A DNA stretch of 64,000 bases. Origin: Stramentimicrobium sp964433555. Its GTDB lineage: Bacteria > Atribacterota > Phoenicimicrobiia > Phoenicimicrobiales > Stramentimicrobiaceae. The DNA is taken from positions 158,918 to 222,917 of the forward strand of contig CAYSRG010000002.1 in the NCBI GenBank assembly GCA_964433555.1. The letters run 5' to 3'. Shown here in pieces: positions 34,643 to 43,923 of this stretch (position 1 is its first letter; every line of letters starts with the position of its first letter). The translations under genes and the position numbers were made by a program. The notes beneath the pieces were generated by a model, which made no database searches, was not told where the DNA came from, and saw only the letters and a program-made list of their open reading frames with translations.

Positions 34643-35283
34643 AATAATAACACCATTCCTTATGTTTTATTTATCCTGAGGAATGATAATTTTTAGCAAT
34701 ATTTTCTCCTCAGGGTATTCAAGGGGAATCCTTCCCCTTGAAAACTCCTATAATTGATATTAAGCTTAATATTTATTAATTCCTTAAATATTTTAGGGTA
34801 ATACTCTTTTATAATAAGCCCTCTTTCCCCCAAGCCACCAAGTTGGTTTATATGGTACTGACATTTTTTTAAAAGTTAACTGAGTATATATTGTATTATC
34901 CCTTAATTTAGAACAGAATACTTGTGGGTATCTGATATTTTTTCTGATACCGAATAAATATTCGGTATTCTTCTATCTCCTTAATTATAAGATAACATTT
35001 TTTTGATATAATATATATTATCAAAGATTAATTTCTTTTCCTATTTTTTTATTACTTCTACTACACTTTAATTGAAAAATATCCCATTTTGTGTCACAAT
35101 GGTTAATAGGTTAATTTATTATTAAAAAGTAATAATACTGGTAAAAAAGAGGTGGTGTGACAGGAAAGATAAAGATTGTTCAAATATTAATTATAACTCC
35201 TACTTCAGTAAGATAGCTATTAGAAATGCCTTTGACAAAAATGTACATTAAACCGTTAAAATAAATAATATTTTGGGAGGTTT
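34643..35283. other. 640-base divergent intergenic region with several perfect inverted repeats
   Basis: No ORF was found. Structures seen: TTCAAGGGGAA-TCC-TTCCCCTTGAA (34718-34742, 11-base perfect arms); ATATTAAGCTTAATAT (34757-34772, perfect); ATACCGAAT-AAAT-ATTCGGTAT (34947-34968, 9-base arms); TTTGATA...TATCAAA (35002-35025). CCTGAGGA and TCCTCAGG also occur as an outer inverted pair just before the first hairpin. None has a T-run, so they look more like regulator sites or small structural elements than terminators. It separates the divergent CPBP and transporter genes. Confidence 0.55.
35232..35262 (+). promoter_or_regulatory. Candidate promoter of the AfuABC-like operon
   Basis: TTGACA (35232-35237) followed after 19 bases by TAAAAT (35257-35262), or after 18 by TTAAAA. 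The spacer is longer than ideal. The start codon region is only 25-30 bases further on, giving a very short leader with GGGAGG at 35275-35280. Confidence 0.45.
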
Positions 35284-35289
35284 ATGTTT

Positions 35290-36297
35290 ATGAGAAAATT
35301 TCTATTTACTACCTTAATCATTTCACTTATACTTCTATTATGCCTTAATGGAAATGTATTAGCTCAGAAAAAAGTTCTGCATATTTACACCGCTTTTGAC
35401 ACAGAAGAAGCCAAATATTACATTGACGCCTTTGAAGAAGAAACTGGCATAGATGTCCAGTGGGTGAGATTGTCTTCTGGTGAGGTCCTAGCCAGAATTG
35501 AAGCTGAGGCCAGTAATCCACAAGCCAGCGTCTGGCATGCTGGCTCCAACACCTCGCATATTAATGCCGCTTCTAAAGGACTACTGGAGCCCTACAAACC
35601 CAATACTGATTTTGAATTACCTGGATTATTCCATGCTAATGATTGGGCTTGGACTGGATTTTACAGTGGTGCAATTGGATTTGTTACCAATACTAATTTC
35701 TTGGAAGAAAACAACATGGAACCACCAAAGAGCTGGGATGATCTGCTTCATCCCAAATTGCAGCAGAATGTAGCCTTAGCTTATCCTTATACTTCAGGCA
35801 CCGCTTATACTACCTTTGCTACCCTGGTTCAGATGTGGGGTATGGAAAAAGCTCTTGATTGGTGGGAAAAATTTGACCGACATAGTATTTTCCAATATAC
35901 TCAGTCAGGTACAGCTTGCATAGGAATGGTCGGATTAGGTGAAATTGCAGTAGGGATAGCTTTTTCCCATGATATTTTAGCCAAGGGTATTAATACAGGC
36001 TATCCTGTAGTTATGACTTTCCCTGAAGATGGAACTGGATATGAAGTAGGCGGACTTTCACTTATCAAAGGAGGCCCTGAACCAGAATTAGGAAAACAGT
36101 TTATTGACTGGTGTTTCCAAGTCAAAGCTCAAGATCTATTTCAGAAATACAGTAGGCTTCCGGTTAATCCCAAAGCGACTGTTGCCGAAGGATCGGTTAC
36201 CCTGGATGAAGTTTTTCTGATTGATTATGACCATATCCTGGCTGGTGAAAGCAAGGATGAATGGGTTGCTGCCTGGAGAGACAGAATTGGTAAATAA
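35290..36297 (+). CDS. ABC transporter substrate-binding protein, AfuA/FbpA type
   Basis: About 335 aa, secreted: signal peptide (KFLFTTLIISLILLLCLNG, cut near VLAQ). The mature protein opens VLHIYTAFDTEEAKYYIDAF, the start of the iron(III)/sugar-phosphate binding family, and contains PPKSWDDLLHPK and GEIAVGIAFSHDI. I prefer the ATG at 35290 (GGGAGG nine bases upstream) to the one at 35284. Although often annotated as ferric-iron binders, AfuA relatives were shown to bind hexose phosphates, and the downstream sugar isomerase in the same operon favours a sugar-type ligand. A strong terminator follows. Confidence 0.82.
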   Translation: MRKFLFTTLIISLILLLCLNGNVLAQKKVLHIYTAFDTEEAKYYIDAFEEETGIDVQWVRLSSGEVLARIEAEASNPQASVWHAGSNTSHINAASKGLLEPYKPNTDFELPGLFHANDWAWTGFYSGAIGFVTNTNFLEENNMEPPKSWDDLLHPKLQQNVALAYPYTSGTAYTTFATLVQMWGMEKALDWWEKFDRHSIFQYTQSGTACIGMVGLGEIAVGIAFSHDILAKGINTGYPVVMTFPEDGTGYEVGGLSLIKGGPEPELGKQFIDWCFQVKAQDLFQKYSRLPVNPKATVAEGSVTLDEVFLIDYDHILAGESKDEWVAAWRDRIGK

Positions 36298-36336
36298 TCT
36301 TTCTAATACTTGCTATTACTCAGTTGATTAATTATC

Positions 36337-36394
36337 CCCCTGCTACCAATCCACCTGGTATGTAACATGTTGGATTGGTAGCAGGGGTTCTTTT
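36337..36394 (+). terminator. Strong hairpin terminator after the binding-protein gene
   Basis: Perfect 17-base arms CCCCTGCTACCAATCCA (36337-36353) and TGGATTGGTAGCAGGGG (36371-36387) with a 17-base loop, followed by TTCTTTT. It lies 40 bases after the binding-protein stop and 95 bases before the permease start, so it should reduce permease and ATPase expression relative to the binding protein. Confidence 0.85.
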
Positions 36395-36481
36395 GGATCA
36401 AACTCCTAAAATAAAAGATGTTTTTCTTTGAATGAAATAAAGATGCTTATAATTAATAATTAAGAAAGAAAAGAATATAAG

Positions 36482-38197
36482 ATGGATAGTAGTACTAAAA
36501 ATAGACAAATAAAGGAAATAATCGCTCAGCTAAAAATAATCTGGAAGGAACCAATACTTTTTTTCCTTATCGTAATTATTTTTTATTTTTTAATTACCTT
36601 CATTGTATTTCCAATATTTCAGGTTGTTAAAAACAGTATGTATATTGGGGGAAAATGGGATTTCTCTAACTATATTGCTATTTTTTCCAAGAGATATTTC
36701 ATCCAACCATTTATCAATAGTATACTTCTGGGTATTTACACTGCCACTATTGGAACAATAGCTGGATTTACTTTTGCCTACGCCCTGACTAGAACTCCCC
36801 TCCCTTTTAAAAATTTTTTCCGTCTTACTGCAACTTTTCCTATTATATCTCCCCCTTTTGTAGTGGCCCTAGCTGCTATTTTGCTTTTTGGGAGAGCAGG
36901 AAGCCTAACTCCCTGGTTAAAAAGTTTAATTGGTAATTATTCCATCTATGGATTAGCAGGTCTTGTTTTAGTGGAGACTATTGCTTATAGTCCTACCGCC
37001 TTTATGGTATTATATGGAGTATTACAGGCCATTGATCCTTCTTTGGAGGAAGCCTCAATGGATTTAGGAGCTTCCTGGGCAAAGGTATTTTCAACTATAA
37101 CTCTACCACTGGCAACTCCTGGTATTGCCAGCGCCTGGTTATTAGTCTTCATTCAATCAATGGCTGATTTTGGTAATCCTATGGTTATATCCGGTAATTT
37201 CAGGGTTCTTTCGGTTCAAGCCTATCTACAAATTACCGGAATGTATGATCTTCCCCGTGGCTCTACATTAGCTATGTTATTGCTTCTCCCAACTGCTACT
37301 GCCTTTTTTCTTCAAAGATATTGGGTTTCTCGAAAATCTTATGTCACAGTTACCGGTAAACCAACCGGTGCTACAGTAAAAAATTTAAATTGGTTCATTA
37401 AATTACCAGTCTATGGTGCCTGTATCCTTTATGCAGGAATTGTCTTGTTATTTTACGGTACTATTGTATATGGATCCTTTCAAACCTTATGGGGCGTAAA
37501 TCCAACTTTGACCTTAAAGAACTATGTAGAAATGTTCGAAGTTGGTAAAAATTACCTCTATGATTCTGTGTTTTTATCGTCTGTTGCTACACCCATTACC
37601 GGGATAGTGGGAATGTTTATCTCTTATCTAATTATTCGGAAAAAATTTATTGGTCGTAGTCTAATGGAATTTATATCTATGCTAACCTTCGCCGTTCCAG
37701 GAACAGTTGTTGGAATTGGTTATATCCTCGCCTTTAATCAAAAATCAGCTTTAATGCCGGTTATTTTAACCGGAACTGCCTGGATTATTATTATATTATT
37801 AATTTTCCGGGATATGCCAGTTGGCATTCGTTCTGGCATTGCAGCCTTACAGCAAATTGATCCGGCTATTGAAGAGGCTTCTACTGATTTAGGTGCTGAC
37901 AGTAATACTACCTTTCGTAAAATTACCCTGCCTATGATTGCTCCTGCCTTTTTCTCAGGATTGGCATTCGGTTTTGTAAAAGCCATGACTGCCATAAGTG
38001 CAATCATCTTTGTTGTCTCTGGAAGGTGGAATCTTGTTACTATTGCTATACTTGGTTTTGTAGATAATACCCAATATGCTCGTGCTGCTGCTATGAGTAT
38101 TATTCTTATTATCATCATCTTAATTGCTCTGGGTGTTATACAATTTCTGGTAAATAGAGTTGGCAAAGGCGTTAGATTGACTACTATTATTGAGTAA
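36482..38197 (+). CDS. ABC transporter permease, fused double-domain (AfuB/FbpB type)
   Basis: 571 aa with about twelve membrane segments in two homologous permease units. Two EAA loops are present: EEASMDLGASWAKVFSTITL near residue 190 and EEASTDLGADSNTTFRKITL near 460. This fused arrangement is usual for ferric/sugar-phosphate-type importers. It lies between its binding protein (after a terminator hairpin) and the ATPase, whose frame starts at its end. Confidence 0.92.
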   Translation: MDSSTKNRQIKEIIAQLKIIWKEPILFFLIVIIFYFLITFIVFPIFQVVKNSMYIGGKWDFSNYIAIFSKRYFIQPFINSILLGIYTATIGTIAGFTFAYALTRTPLPFKNFFRLTATFPIISPPFVVALAAILLFGRAGSLTPWLKSLIGNYSIYGLAGLVLVETIAYSPTAFMVLYGVLQAIDPSLEEASMDLGASWAKVFSTITLPLATPGIASAWLLVFIQSMADFGNPMVISGNFRVLSVQAYLQITGMYDLPRGSTLAMLLLLPTATAFFLQRYWVSRKSYVTVTGKPTGATVKNLNWFIKLPVYGACILYAGIVLLFYGTIVYGSFQTLWGVNPTLTLKNYVEMFEVGKNYLYDSVFLSSVATPITGIVGMFISYLIIRKKFIGRSLMEFISMLTFAVPGTVVGIGYILAFNQKSALMPVILTGTAWIIIILLIFRDMPVGIRSGIAALQQIDPAIEEASTDLGADSNTTFRKITLPMIAPAFFSGLAFGFVKAMTAISAIIFVVSGRWNLVTIAILGFVDNTQYARAAAMSIILIIIILIALGVIQFLVNRVGKGVRLTTIIE

Positions 38198-38228
38198 ATT
38201 AAAAGTATATAAGCAGAAGGGATCGAAC

Positions 38229-39323
38229 ATGAAAAATGATTTTTTGGAATTGAAAGAATTGGTAAAAATCTTTGGCGGCAGTAGAGATGCCGTTACTGCT
38301 GTTGATAGGGTAAATTTAAAAGTTAAAGAAGGAGAACTGGTCACTCTTTTAGGTCCTTCCGGCTGCGGAAAGACTACTATACTGAGAATGATTTCTGGTT
38401 TTGAATTACCAACCTCCGGTAAAATATATATTGATCGGGAAGAAGTAACTTTAACTCCTCCTAATAAGAGACCTACTGCTATGGTTTTTCAAAACTACGC
38501 TCTTTTCCCTCATATGACTGTTGCTCAAAATATTGTCTATGGATTGAAAATTCATGGTGAATCCCATCATGCAGCTATGGAAAAGGCAGAAAGAGTCATG
38601 AAGCTGGTTGGTTTAGAAAAACTTGGTAATCGCTCTCCTTCTCAATTATCCGGAGGACAGCAGCAACGAGTTAGCTTGGCTCGTTCCTTAATTATGGAAC
38701 CAAAGGTATTATTACTTGATGAACCACTCTCCAATCTTGATGCCAAACTGAGAGTTACTATGCGCCTGGAAATCAGAAAATTACAACAGAGAGTCGGGAT
38801 TACCTCTATTTATGTAACACATGACCAATTGGAAGCTATGTCTCTTTCCGACAGGGTAGTAATTTTAAAAGATGGAAGAATCCAGCAAATAGGAACCCCA
38901 CAGGAAATATATGCTCGTCCCAATAATCGGTTTGTAGCAGATTTCATTGGCAAAGCTAATTTTCTAAATACCTTTATAGAAAAGGTAATCTCAGACAAAG
39001 AGGTAGTAATTAATCTATTGGGTCAAAGGATTGTAATATCTGAAGTAAATAAAACATTTAACAAGGATGACAGGGCTCTACTTGTCTTACGACCTGAATC
39101 AATCGGACTGGAAAAAAAGAAGCCGGATACTATTTTTGGTACTATTCACGAGATTGTATATCTTGGCAATCAGGTAACTTATCTGGTAGATATTGCTGGA
39201 CAGCTGGTTACTGTGGAAGTATCAAATCCTCAAGAATGTGAATTATTTCAAAAAGGTGAGGAGGTCAGTATAAAATTGCCTCAGAAAAGTTTGCACTTAT
39301 TGCCCTGGGAAGAAGATTTATGA
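38229..39323 (+). CDS. ABC transporter ATP-binding protein, AfuC/PotA type
   Basis: 364 aa. Walker A GPSGCGKTT, Q-loop MVFQNYALFPHMTVAQNI, signature LSGGQQQR and Walker B LLLDEPLSNLDAKLR are all intact, followed by a C-terminal TOBE domain (RALLVLRPESIGLE). I chose ATG 38229 (AAGGG seven bases upstream) over an in-frame TTG at 38190 that overlaps the permease end. Powers the fused permease. It ends overlapping the isomerase start (ATGA). Confidence 0.92.
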   Translation: MKNDFLELKELVKIFGGSRDAVTAVDRVNLKVKEGELVTLLGPSGCGKTTILRMISGFELPTSGKIYIDREEVTLTPPNKRPTAMVFQNYALFPHMTVAQNIVYGLKIHGESHHAAMEKAERVMKLVGLEKLGNRSPSQLSGGQQQRVSLARSLIMEPKVLLLDEPLSNLDAKLRVTMRLEIRKLQQRVGITSIYVTHDQLEAMSLSDRVVILKDGRIQQIGTPQEIYARPNNRFVADFIGKANFLNTFIEKVISDKEVVINLLGQRIVISEVNKTFNKDDRALLVLRPESIGLEKKKPDTIFGTIHEIVYLGNQVTYLVDIAGQLVTVEVSNPQECELFQKGEEVSIKLPQKSLHLLPWEEDL

Positions 39324-40114
39324 AACCGGCAATCTGTATTGAAATGCTCTATCCTGAATTACTTCTGGCGGAAAAAATAAAGGAAATCTCTCAAGTCGGA
39401 TTTCCTTTTTTGGAATTCTGGGACTGGAGAGATAAAGATATTCCTTTAATCAATTCTCTGGATCAAAAGTATGATATTAAGGTAGTAAATTTTAGTGGTC
39501 AACGCCTAGGAAGCTTAATAGCCAGCACTACCCACCATGAAGTCTTTTCAGATTTAGAAGAGGCAATTATAATTGCCCAACAATTGAATTGCCCTAACTT
39601 AATGTTACTCACTGATCAATTGGGAGAAAAAGGGAAGGTAGAAAATAGTTATCCCGAATTATCCCCGGAAGAAAAATACTATAATATTATCTCCGCTTTA
39701 AAAAAAGCGATTAACATAATCCCCGATTCTATCACCCTGTTATTAGAAATACTTAATACCAGAATAGATCATCCCGGATATTACTTACACAATATCGATA
39801 TAGCATTTAAGATTATTCAGGAAATCAATCATCCCCACCTAAAAATTTTGGCTGATCTTTATCATATTGGCACCATGGGATTTGATTTGAAAGAAGTGAT
39901 TGAAAAATACCTGCCCAGCATTGGTTATTTTCACATTGCCGATATTCCGGGACGTCATGAACCTGGTACAGGTGAAATTAACTGGTATTCAATACTTCAA
40001 TTATTAAAAGAAAAACATTATCAAGGATTTATCGGTTTTGAATACTCACCTGCTCAGGACTCCCGTGAATCATTAATAAAAATAAAACATCTCTGGCAAA
40101 AAATTTTTCCCTGA
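39320..40114 (+). CDS. Sugar phosphate isomerase/epimerase (TIM barrel, hydroxypyruvate-isomerase-like)
   Basis: 264 aa of the xylose-isomerase-like TIM-barrel superfamily. Likely metal ligands are in LLLEILNTRIDH, KILADLYHIG, YFHIADIPGRHEPGTGEI and FIGFEYSP; the HIADIPGRHEPGTGEI run is typical of hydroxypyruvate isomerase (Hyi) and relatives. Translation is coupled to the ABC ATPase by a four-base overlap, so it probably acts on the imported compound. The exact ketose/aldose pair cannot be named. Confidence 0.85.
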   Translation: MKPAICIEMLYPELLLAEKIKEISQVGFPFLEFWDWRDKDIPLINSLDQKYDIKVVNFSGQRLGSLIASTTHHEVFSDLEEAIIIAQQLNCPNLMLLTDQLGEKGKVENSYPELSPEEKYYNIISALKKAINIIPDSITLLLEILNTRIDHPGYYLHNIDIAFKIIQEINHPHLKILADLYHIGTMGFDLKEVIEKYLPSIGYFHIADIPGRHEPGTGEINWYSILQLLKEKHYQGFIGFEYSPAQDSRESLIKIKHLWQKIFP

Positions 40115-40133
40115 GTAAAAATTATTTTATAAT

Positions 40134-41018
40134 TCACTGTTGATATTTTTCTTGAATTAGCATCTCCACATCGGTAATAGGTCTTCGAAATGGTCCCTCT
40201 GCTTCCATCTTGAGGCTGGTTAATGCTGCTGCCCAAATCGTTGCTTCTTCGGGTGAAGAATGAATTCTTTTGCATATATAGGAAGCAAGGCAGGTATCAC
40301 CTCTTCCGCTTCTTCCTTTTAATTCCCTTGGATAAAATGAAGCTTCATAAAATTTTCCTTCAACCCACACCAGTACGCCATCCTTATGGGTAATAATAAC
40401 TTCTCGGGGACCCATAGCATGTATCAATAGAGCTGCCTCTTTAATAACTTTTTTTCCAGTAAGCAATTCTGCTTCTACTGCATCGGTCTTTATAATATCA
40501 ATATTTGATAGTATTTCTTCTTGTTCCAGCCATGGTCTGGCAACGAGTTTTCCATTATCATTAATGCGGATAAAGCTCTGTATATCAGCCGCTAAAATTG
40601 ATTCCTTTCTGGCTAACAATTTAATAATTTCTGAAGGAACCTCCTCCCGCATAGATGCGCCAACCACAATCACTTCTGCTTCTATAGGATTGACTTCTTC
40701 TGCGCTAAAGGCTCCCGCCCAGCTACTGACATAAATTACTCTTTCATCCGGATTTTCAGAGGGATATACCAGCTTAAGGCAGGTAGATTGGGGGGTCCAT
40801 TCAACCGAAACATCTATTCCCATTTTTTCCAACTCCTGAATTACTCCACCATCTTCTGGTGCAAGCCTGGTAATTGCCAATGTCTTTAAACGCATAGCAG
40901 CAGCTACATGGGCACCGTAATTAAAAGCACCTCCATTGATTACTCTTTTACCAGTGGAAGACACTATAGTATCTTTAGTATAATGACCCAGAAAGGCTAT
41001 TTGATAAGCATTACCCAA
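40134..41018 (-). CDS. PfkB-family carbohydrate kinase, copy A
   Basis: 294 aa ribokinase-fold kinase. GGAFNYGAHVAAAM at about 29-42 is the substrate-loop region. The anion-hole/catalytic motif is GRSGRGD at 235-241, with Asp241 the base. It is convergent with the plus-strand isomerase gene, 19 bases away, and is followed upstream by another sugar isomerase. A paralogue lies at 48.6 kb (both carry GR.GRGDTC rather than the common GAGD). Substrate unknown. Confidence 0.85.
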   Translation of the reverse strand: MGNAYQIAFLGHYTKDTIVSSTGKRVINGGAFNYGAHVAAAMRLKTLAITRLAPEDGGVIQELEKMGIDVSVEWTPQSTCLKLVYPSENPDERVIYVSSWAGAFSAEEVNPIEAEVIVVGASMREEVPSEIIKLLARKESILAADIQSFIRINDNGKLVARPWLEQEEILSNIDIIKTDAVEAELLTGKKVIKEAALLIHAMGPREVIITHKDGVLVWVEGKFYEASFYPRELKGRSGRGDTCLASYICKRIHSSPEEATIWAAALTSLKMEAEGPFRRPITDVEMLIQEKYQQ

Positions 41019-41069
41019 AATTATTTACTCCCATTCATAATTATAATAAAATCGATTCCTATGGAAAAA

Positions 41070-41918
41070 TTAACTTAAATATTCAATGGTCTGGTTAATT
41101 AACTCTCTTAGCTCTTTTACCTCTAATTTTTGTACTTCTTCAGCAAAAGGTTCAAAAGAGATAATACCATCATATCCTCGTTGGACAAAGAAATCTATCT
41201 GTTCTTTATTCTTTAGTTTATCCCTTTTAAAATCCATATTTCGATGTTCGTCCCTGTACTGTTCAGGAGAAAGTTCTGCAGTGACCGCTGAGACGTGTAT
41301 CAATCCGGTACATTTAATATCGTACTCCTTACTGAGGGAGTTTAAATCATCAGGTCCAAGAAAATGATGAAAGGTATCATATACAATTTTATATCCTTCA
41401 TATCCTGTTTCCTTAATCGCTTTCATGGCTAAAATAATGGAAGCTAAAGAACTGGTTGCAAAACCGAGGGGCTCAATATACCCCATAAGGCCATTCTGCT
41501 GGAATAAAGGAAGTAATTCTTTTAATATCAGTACTGTCTTTTTATAGTATACTTCCCGACTTCGAGGCATTTGGGAAACATCAGCTTTGTTAAATGGACA
41601 CATAATGAGAACCTGACAATTAATCTCCTGGGCTAATATCAGCAGATTTTTTAACTCTTCCCTTACCCTATCTATCTCTTCTAAGTAATTAAACTGCTGT
41701 ATTGCATCAATGGAACAGATTTGAATATTATAACGTCTGGATAGATGCCTGATTTCCTGAGTAGAGTAATTATCAATTATCTTATTAGCATTAGCAGGTA
41801 AATCATTGCGTAATTCAACATATCCTAATCCTAAATCATTGGCCAGCTGAAAAAAGTCCTTGATATCCAGAGTAGGACAGATAATCCTATTTAATCCAAA
41901 CTTATTACGTTCAATCAT
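41070..41918 (-). CDS. Sugar phosphate isomerase/epimerase (TIM barrel)
   Basis: 282 aa, xylose-isomerase-like barrel. Probable metal-binding positions lie in LMGYIEPLGFATSSLA, YKIVYDTFHHFLG and GIISFEPFAEE, with TGLIHVSAVTAELSPEQY in between. It is related to, but distinct from, the isomerase of the plus-strand operon. It sits between a PfkB kinase and a CDF exporter; with the kinase it could form an isomerase-kinase pair for one sugar. Confidence 0.85.
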   Translation of the reverse strand: MIERNKFGLNRIICPTLDIKDFFQLANDLGLGYVELRNDLPANANKIIDNYSTQEIRHLSRRYNIQICSIDAIQQFNYLEEIDRVREELKNLLILAQEINCQVLIMCPFNKADVSQMPRSREVYYKKTVLILKELLPLFQQNGLMGYIEPLGFATSSLASIILAMKAIKETGYEGYKIVYDTFHHFLGPDDLNSLSKEYDIKCTGLIHVSAVTAELSPEQYRDEHRNMDFKRDKLKNKEQIDFFVQRGYDGIISFEPFAEEVQKLEVKELRELINQTIEYLS

Positions 41919-41948
41919 GCTAAATATTCCTTTCTCTTTGATGTATAT

Positions 41949-42854
41949 TTATTCGCATTTCTGATTATTACAATAACTAAATTCTAATTGGAGATGAGGA
42001 TGAGAAATATGAAAATCACTGGCTAGGATTTCTTCCACTTTTTTTCTAATCTGATCTGCTTCACTTACCTTCATATCCTGTTTTAGAGTAATGTGACTTT
42101 CAAAAAGGTATTTTTGTTCATCAATCTGCCAGACATGAGTATGATGAAGACTGTTGACCTGAGGAATTGATTCAATTTTCTTTTTAATCTCCTCGATATC
42201 AATTTGTACAGGAACTCTTTCCATTAAGATAAGGGTACTTTGCTTTAAAACCTGATACCCCTGAATAAGTATAAATAAACCAATAATAACTGTTAAAAGT
42301 GAATCGATGAAATAAAAACGGTAAAAGTAAATGATAATACCAGCCACAATCACGCCAACTGAGGAAAGTGTGTCACCTAACAAGTGCAGATAAGCAGAAC
42401 GCATATTCAGGTTTTGGTGAGTTTCTGGATGAAGTAGATAGACACTGACTAAATCAGCAAAAAAACCAAAAGCACCGACTACGAGCATTAAGGATATGGT
42501 AATGTCTTGAGGATTCTTAAAACGTAAATAAGCCTCCTTGAATAGGGAAAAAGAAATTACAATTATTACCGAAGAATTCAGTAAGGCAGCTAAGATTTCT
42601 GCCCGTTTATAACCAAAAGTCATCTTTGAATCCGGAGCACGCATTCCTATCTTTCTGGCCAGATAGCTTATTAGTATGGCCATACCATCACTAAAATTAT
42701 GTAATGCATCAGCAATTAAAGCAAGACTCCCTGATAATAGTCCGCCAATTACTTCTGCCAGACAGATCATGAAATTAAGAATAATAGCGCCAACTATTCT
42801 CTTATTACTTTTATTATTCTTATTTGGCTTTGGCCGGTGAATATGTTCATGCAT
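41949..42854 (-). CDS. Cation diffusion facilitator (CzcD/ZitB type)
   Basis: 301 aa proton/divalent-metal antiporter in the inner membrane. Six membrane segments follow a His-containing N-terminus (HEHIHRPK). The metal site is His52/Asp56 (HNFSD) in TM2 and His157/Asp161 (HLLGD) in TM5, the HD-HD combination associated with Zn/Cd transport. The C-terminal cytoplasmic domain ends with cysteines (CNNQKCE). Its neighbours are metabolic; no metal regulator is adjacent. Confidence 0.93.
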   Translation of the reverse strand: MHEHIHRPKPNKNNKSNKRIVGAIILNFMICLAEVIGGLLSGSLALIADALHNFSDGMAILISYLARKIGMRAPDSKMTFGYKRAEILAALLNSSVIIVISFSLFKEAYLRFKNPQDITISLMLVVGAFGFFADLVSVYLLHPETHQNLNMRSAYLHLLGDTLSSVGVIVAGIIIYFYRFYFIDSLLTVIIGLFILIQGYQVLKQSTLILMERVPVQIDIEEIKKKIESIPQVNSLHHTHVWQIDEQKYLFESHITLKQDMKVSEADQIRKKVEEILASDFHISHPHLQLEFSYCNNQKCE

Positions 42855-42948
42855 AGTTATCTCTTCAGGACAATAATTTAAAAAAGCTAAGCCTATTATA
42901 ACATAAGAGAAAGAGAATTAGATGGGGGTAACCTTTAATGATTTAGCT

Positions 42949-43854
42949 TTATCTGCTACATAATATAGAGAGGGCTATGGAATTTAATTTAGCCTCGCTT
43001 CTGTCTGCCCGGGAAGGAATCATAATTGGTACCCCAGCACCGACAACCAGGTTTCCTTGAGGAAATTTAGTATAATAAATGATGCTTTTTCCTAAAATGT
43101 TACCACAGACAATATTCGGAACAATTAGAATATCAGCCTTTCCGGCAACGGGAGAGTCAATTCTTTTCTTTTGCGCTGCATATTCCGAAATGGCATTATC
43201 CAGTGCTAATGGGCCATCAATGATACAACCAAGTATCTGACCTCTCTGGTTCATCTTGGCCAGAATACCGGCCTGCAGGGTCTCTTCCATATCCGGGTTC
43301 ACATCTTCGATGGCTGCCAGTAAGGCCACTTTGGGTTTTTCAATGCCCAATTTTTGGGCTACAGTGACTGCATTATTAATAATAGAAACCATGGTCCGTA
43401 AATCCGGTTTGATATTCACGCCTCCATCGCTCAATAAAACCAGACGGCTTTTACTTTCCCTTTGATCTTCAAAGATAAAGACGTTACTGACATGATTTTC
43501 AGTTCTTAACCCTGATTCCTTGTTCAGCACAACCTTCAGAAGGGTAGCCGTCTTTATTCTTCCCTTTAACAGAACGCCCCCTTTTTTTACTTCTTCCACC
43601 GCTACCGGAGCCTTCTCTTCCTCCTTTTTAATGGCAATAATTTCCTGAATAAAAGAACGATCCCGATATCCCAGCTCCTGTAATGAATGGTCAATTTCTT
43701 CTTCTTGACCTACCAATACAGCCTCACCAAATCCTTGATCATAACTGGCTTTTACTGCCTTCAGGGCTTCCAGATCTTCTCCCCCGGCAACCACAATCCG
43801 TTGTCTGCCCATGACGGTTATTTCCCGATATAACTGTTTAAAACTGTTGATCAT
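42949..43854 (-). CDS. Phosphate acetyl/butyryltransferase family protein (Ptb-like)
   Basis: 301 aa. Matches the phosphotransbutyrylase group: RIVVAGGEDLEALKAVKAS near 19-37, LLSDGGVNIKPDL, VALLAAIEDVNPDMEET, IDGPLALDNAIS and ADILIVPNIVCGNILGKS. It converts acyl-CoA and phosphate to acyl phosphate and CoA. Located after the second aminotransferase/IOR genes, it would provide an ATP-yielding outlet if an acyl kinase exists; no kinase gene (buk/ackA) is in the window. Confidence 0.88.
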   Translation of the reverse strand: MINSFKQLYREITVMGRQRIVVAGGEDLEALKAVKASYDQGFGEAVLVGQEEEIDHSLQELGYRDRSFIQEIIAIKKEEEKAPVAVEEVKKGGVLLKGRIKTATLLKVVLNKESGLRTENHVSNVFIFEDQRESKSRLVLLSDGGVNIKPDLRTMVSIINNAVTVAQKLGIEKPKVALLAAIEDVNPDMEETLQAGILAKMNQRGQILGCIIDGPLALDNAISEYAAQKKRIDSPVAGKADILIVPNIVCGNILGKSIIYYTKFPQGNLVVGAGVPIMIPSRADRSEAKLNSIALSILCSR

Positions 43855-43923
43855 ATAGAATCAATATCCTCCTTCATCATCGTTACAAAGCAATCAGTTC
43901 ATATTTTCATCGTGCATCATCCC

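Noticed and set aside
35100..35170. TGTCAC...GTGACA inverted pair upstream of the AfuA-like gene
   Set aside because: Six-base arms separated by about 60 bases are expected by chance in a region of this length.
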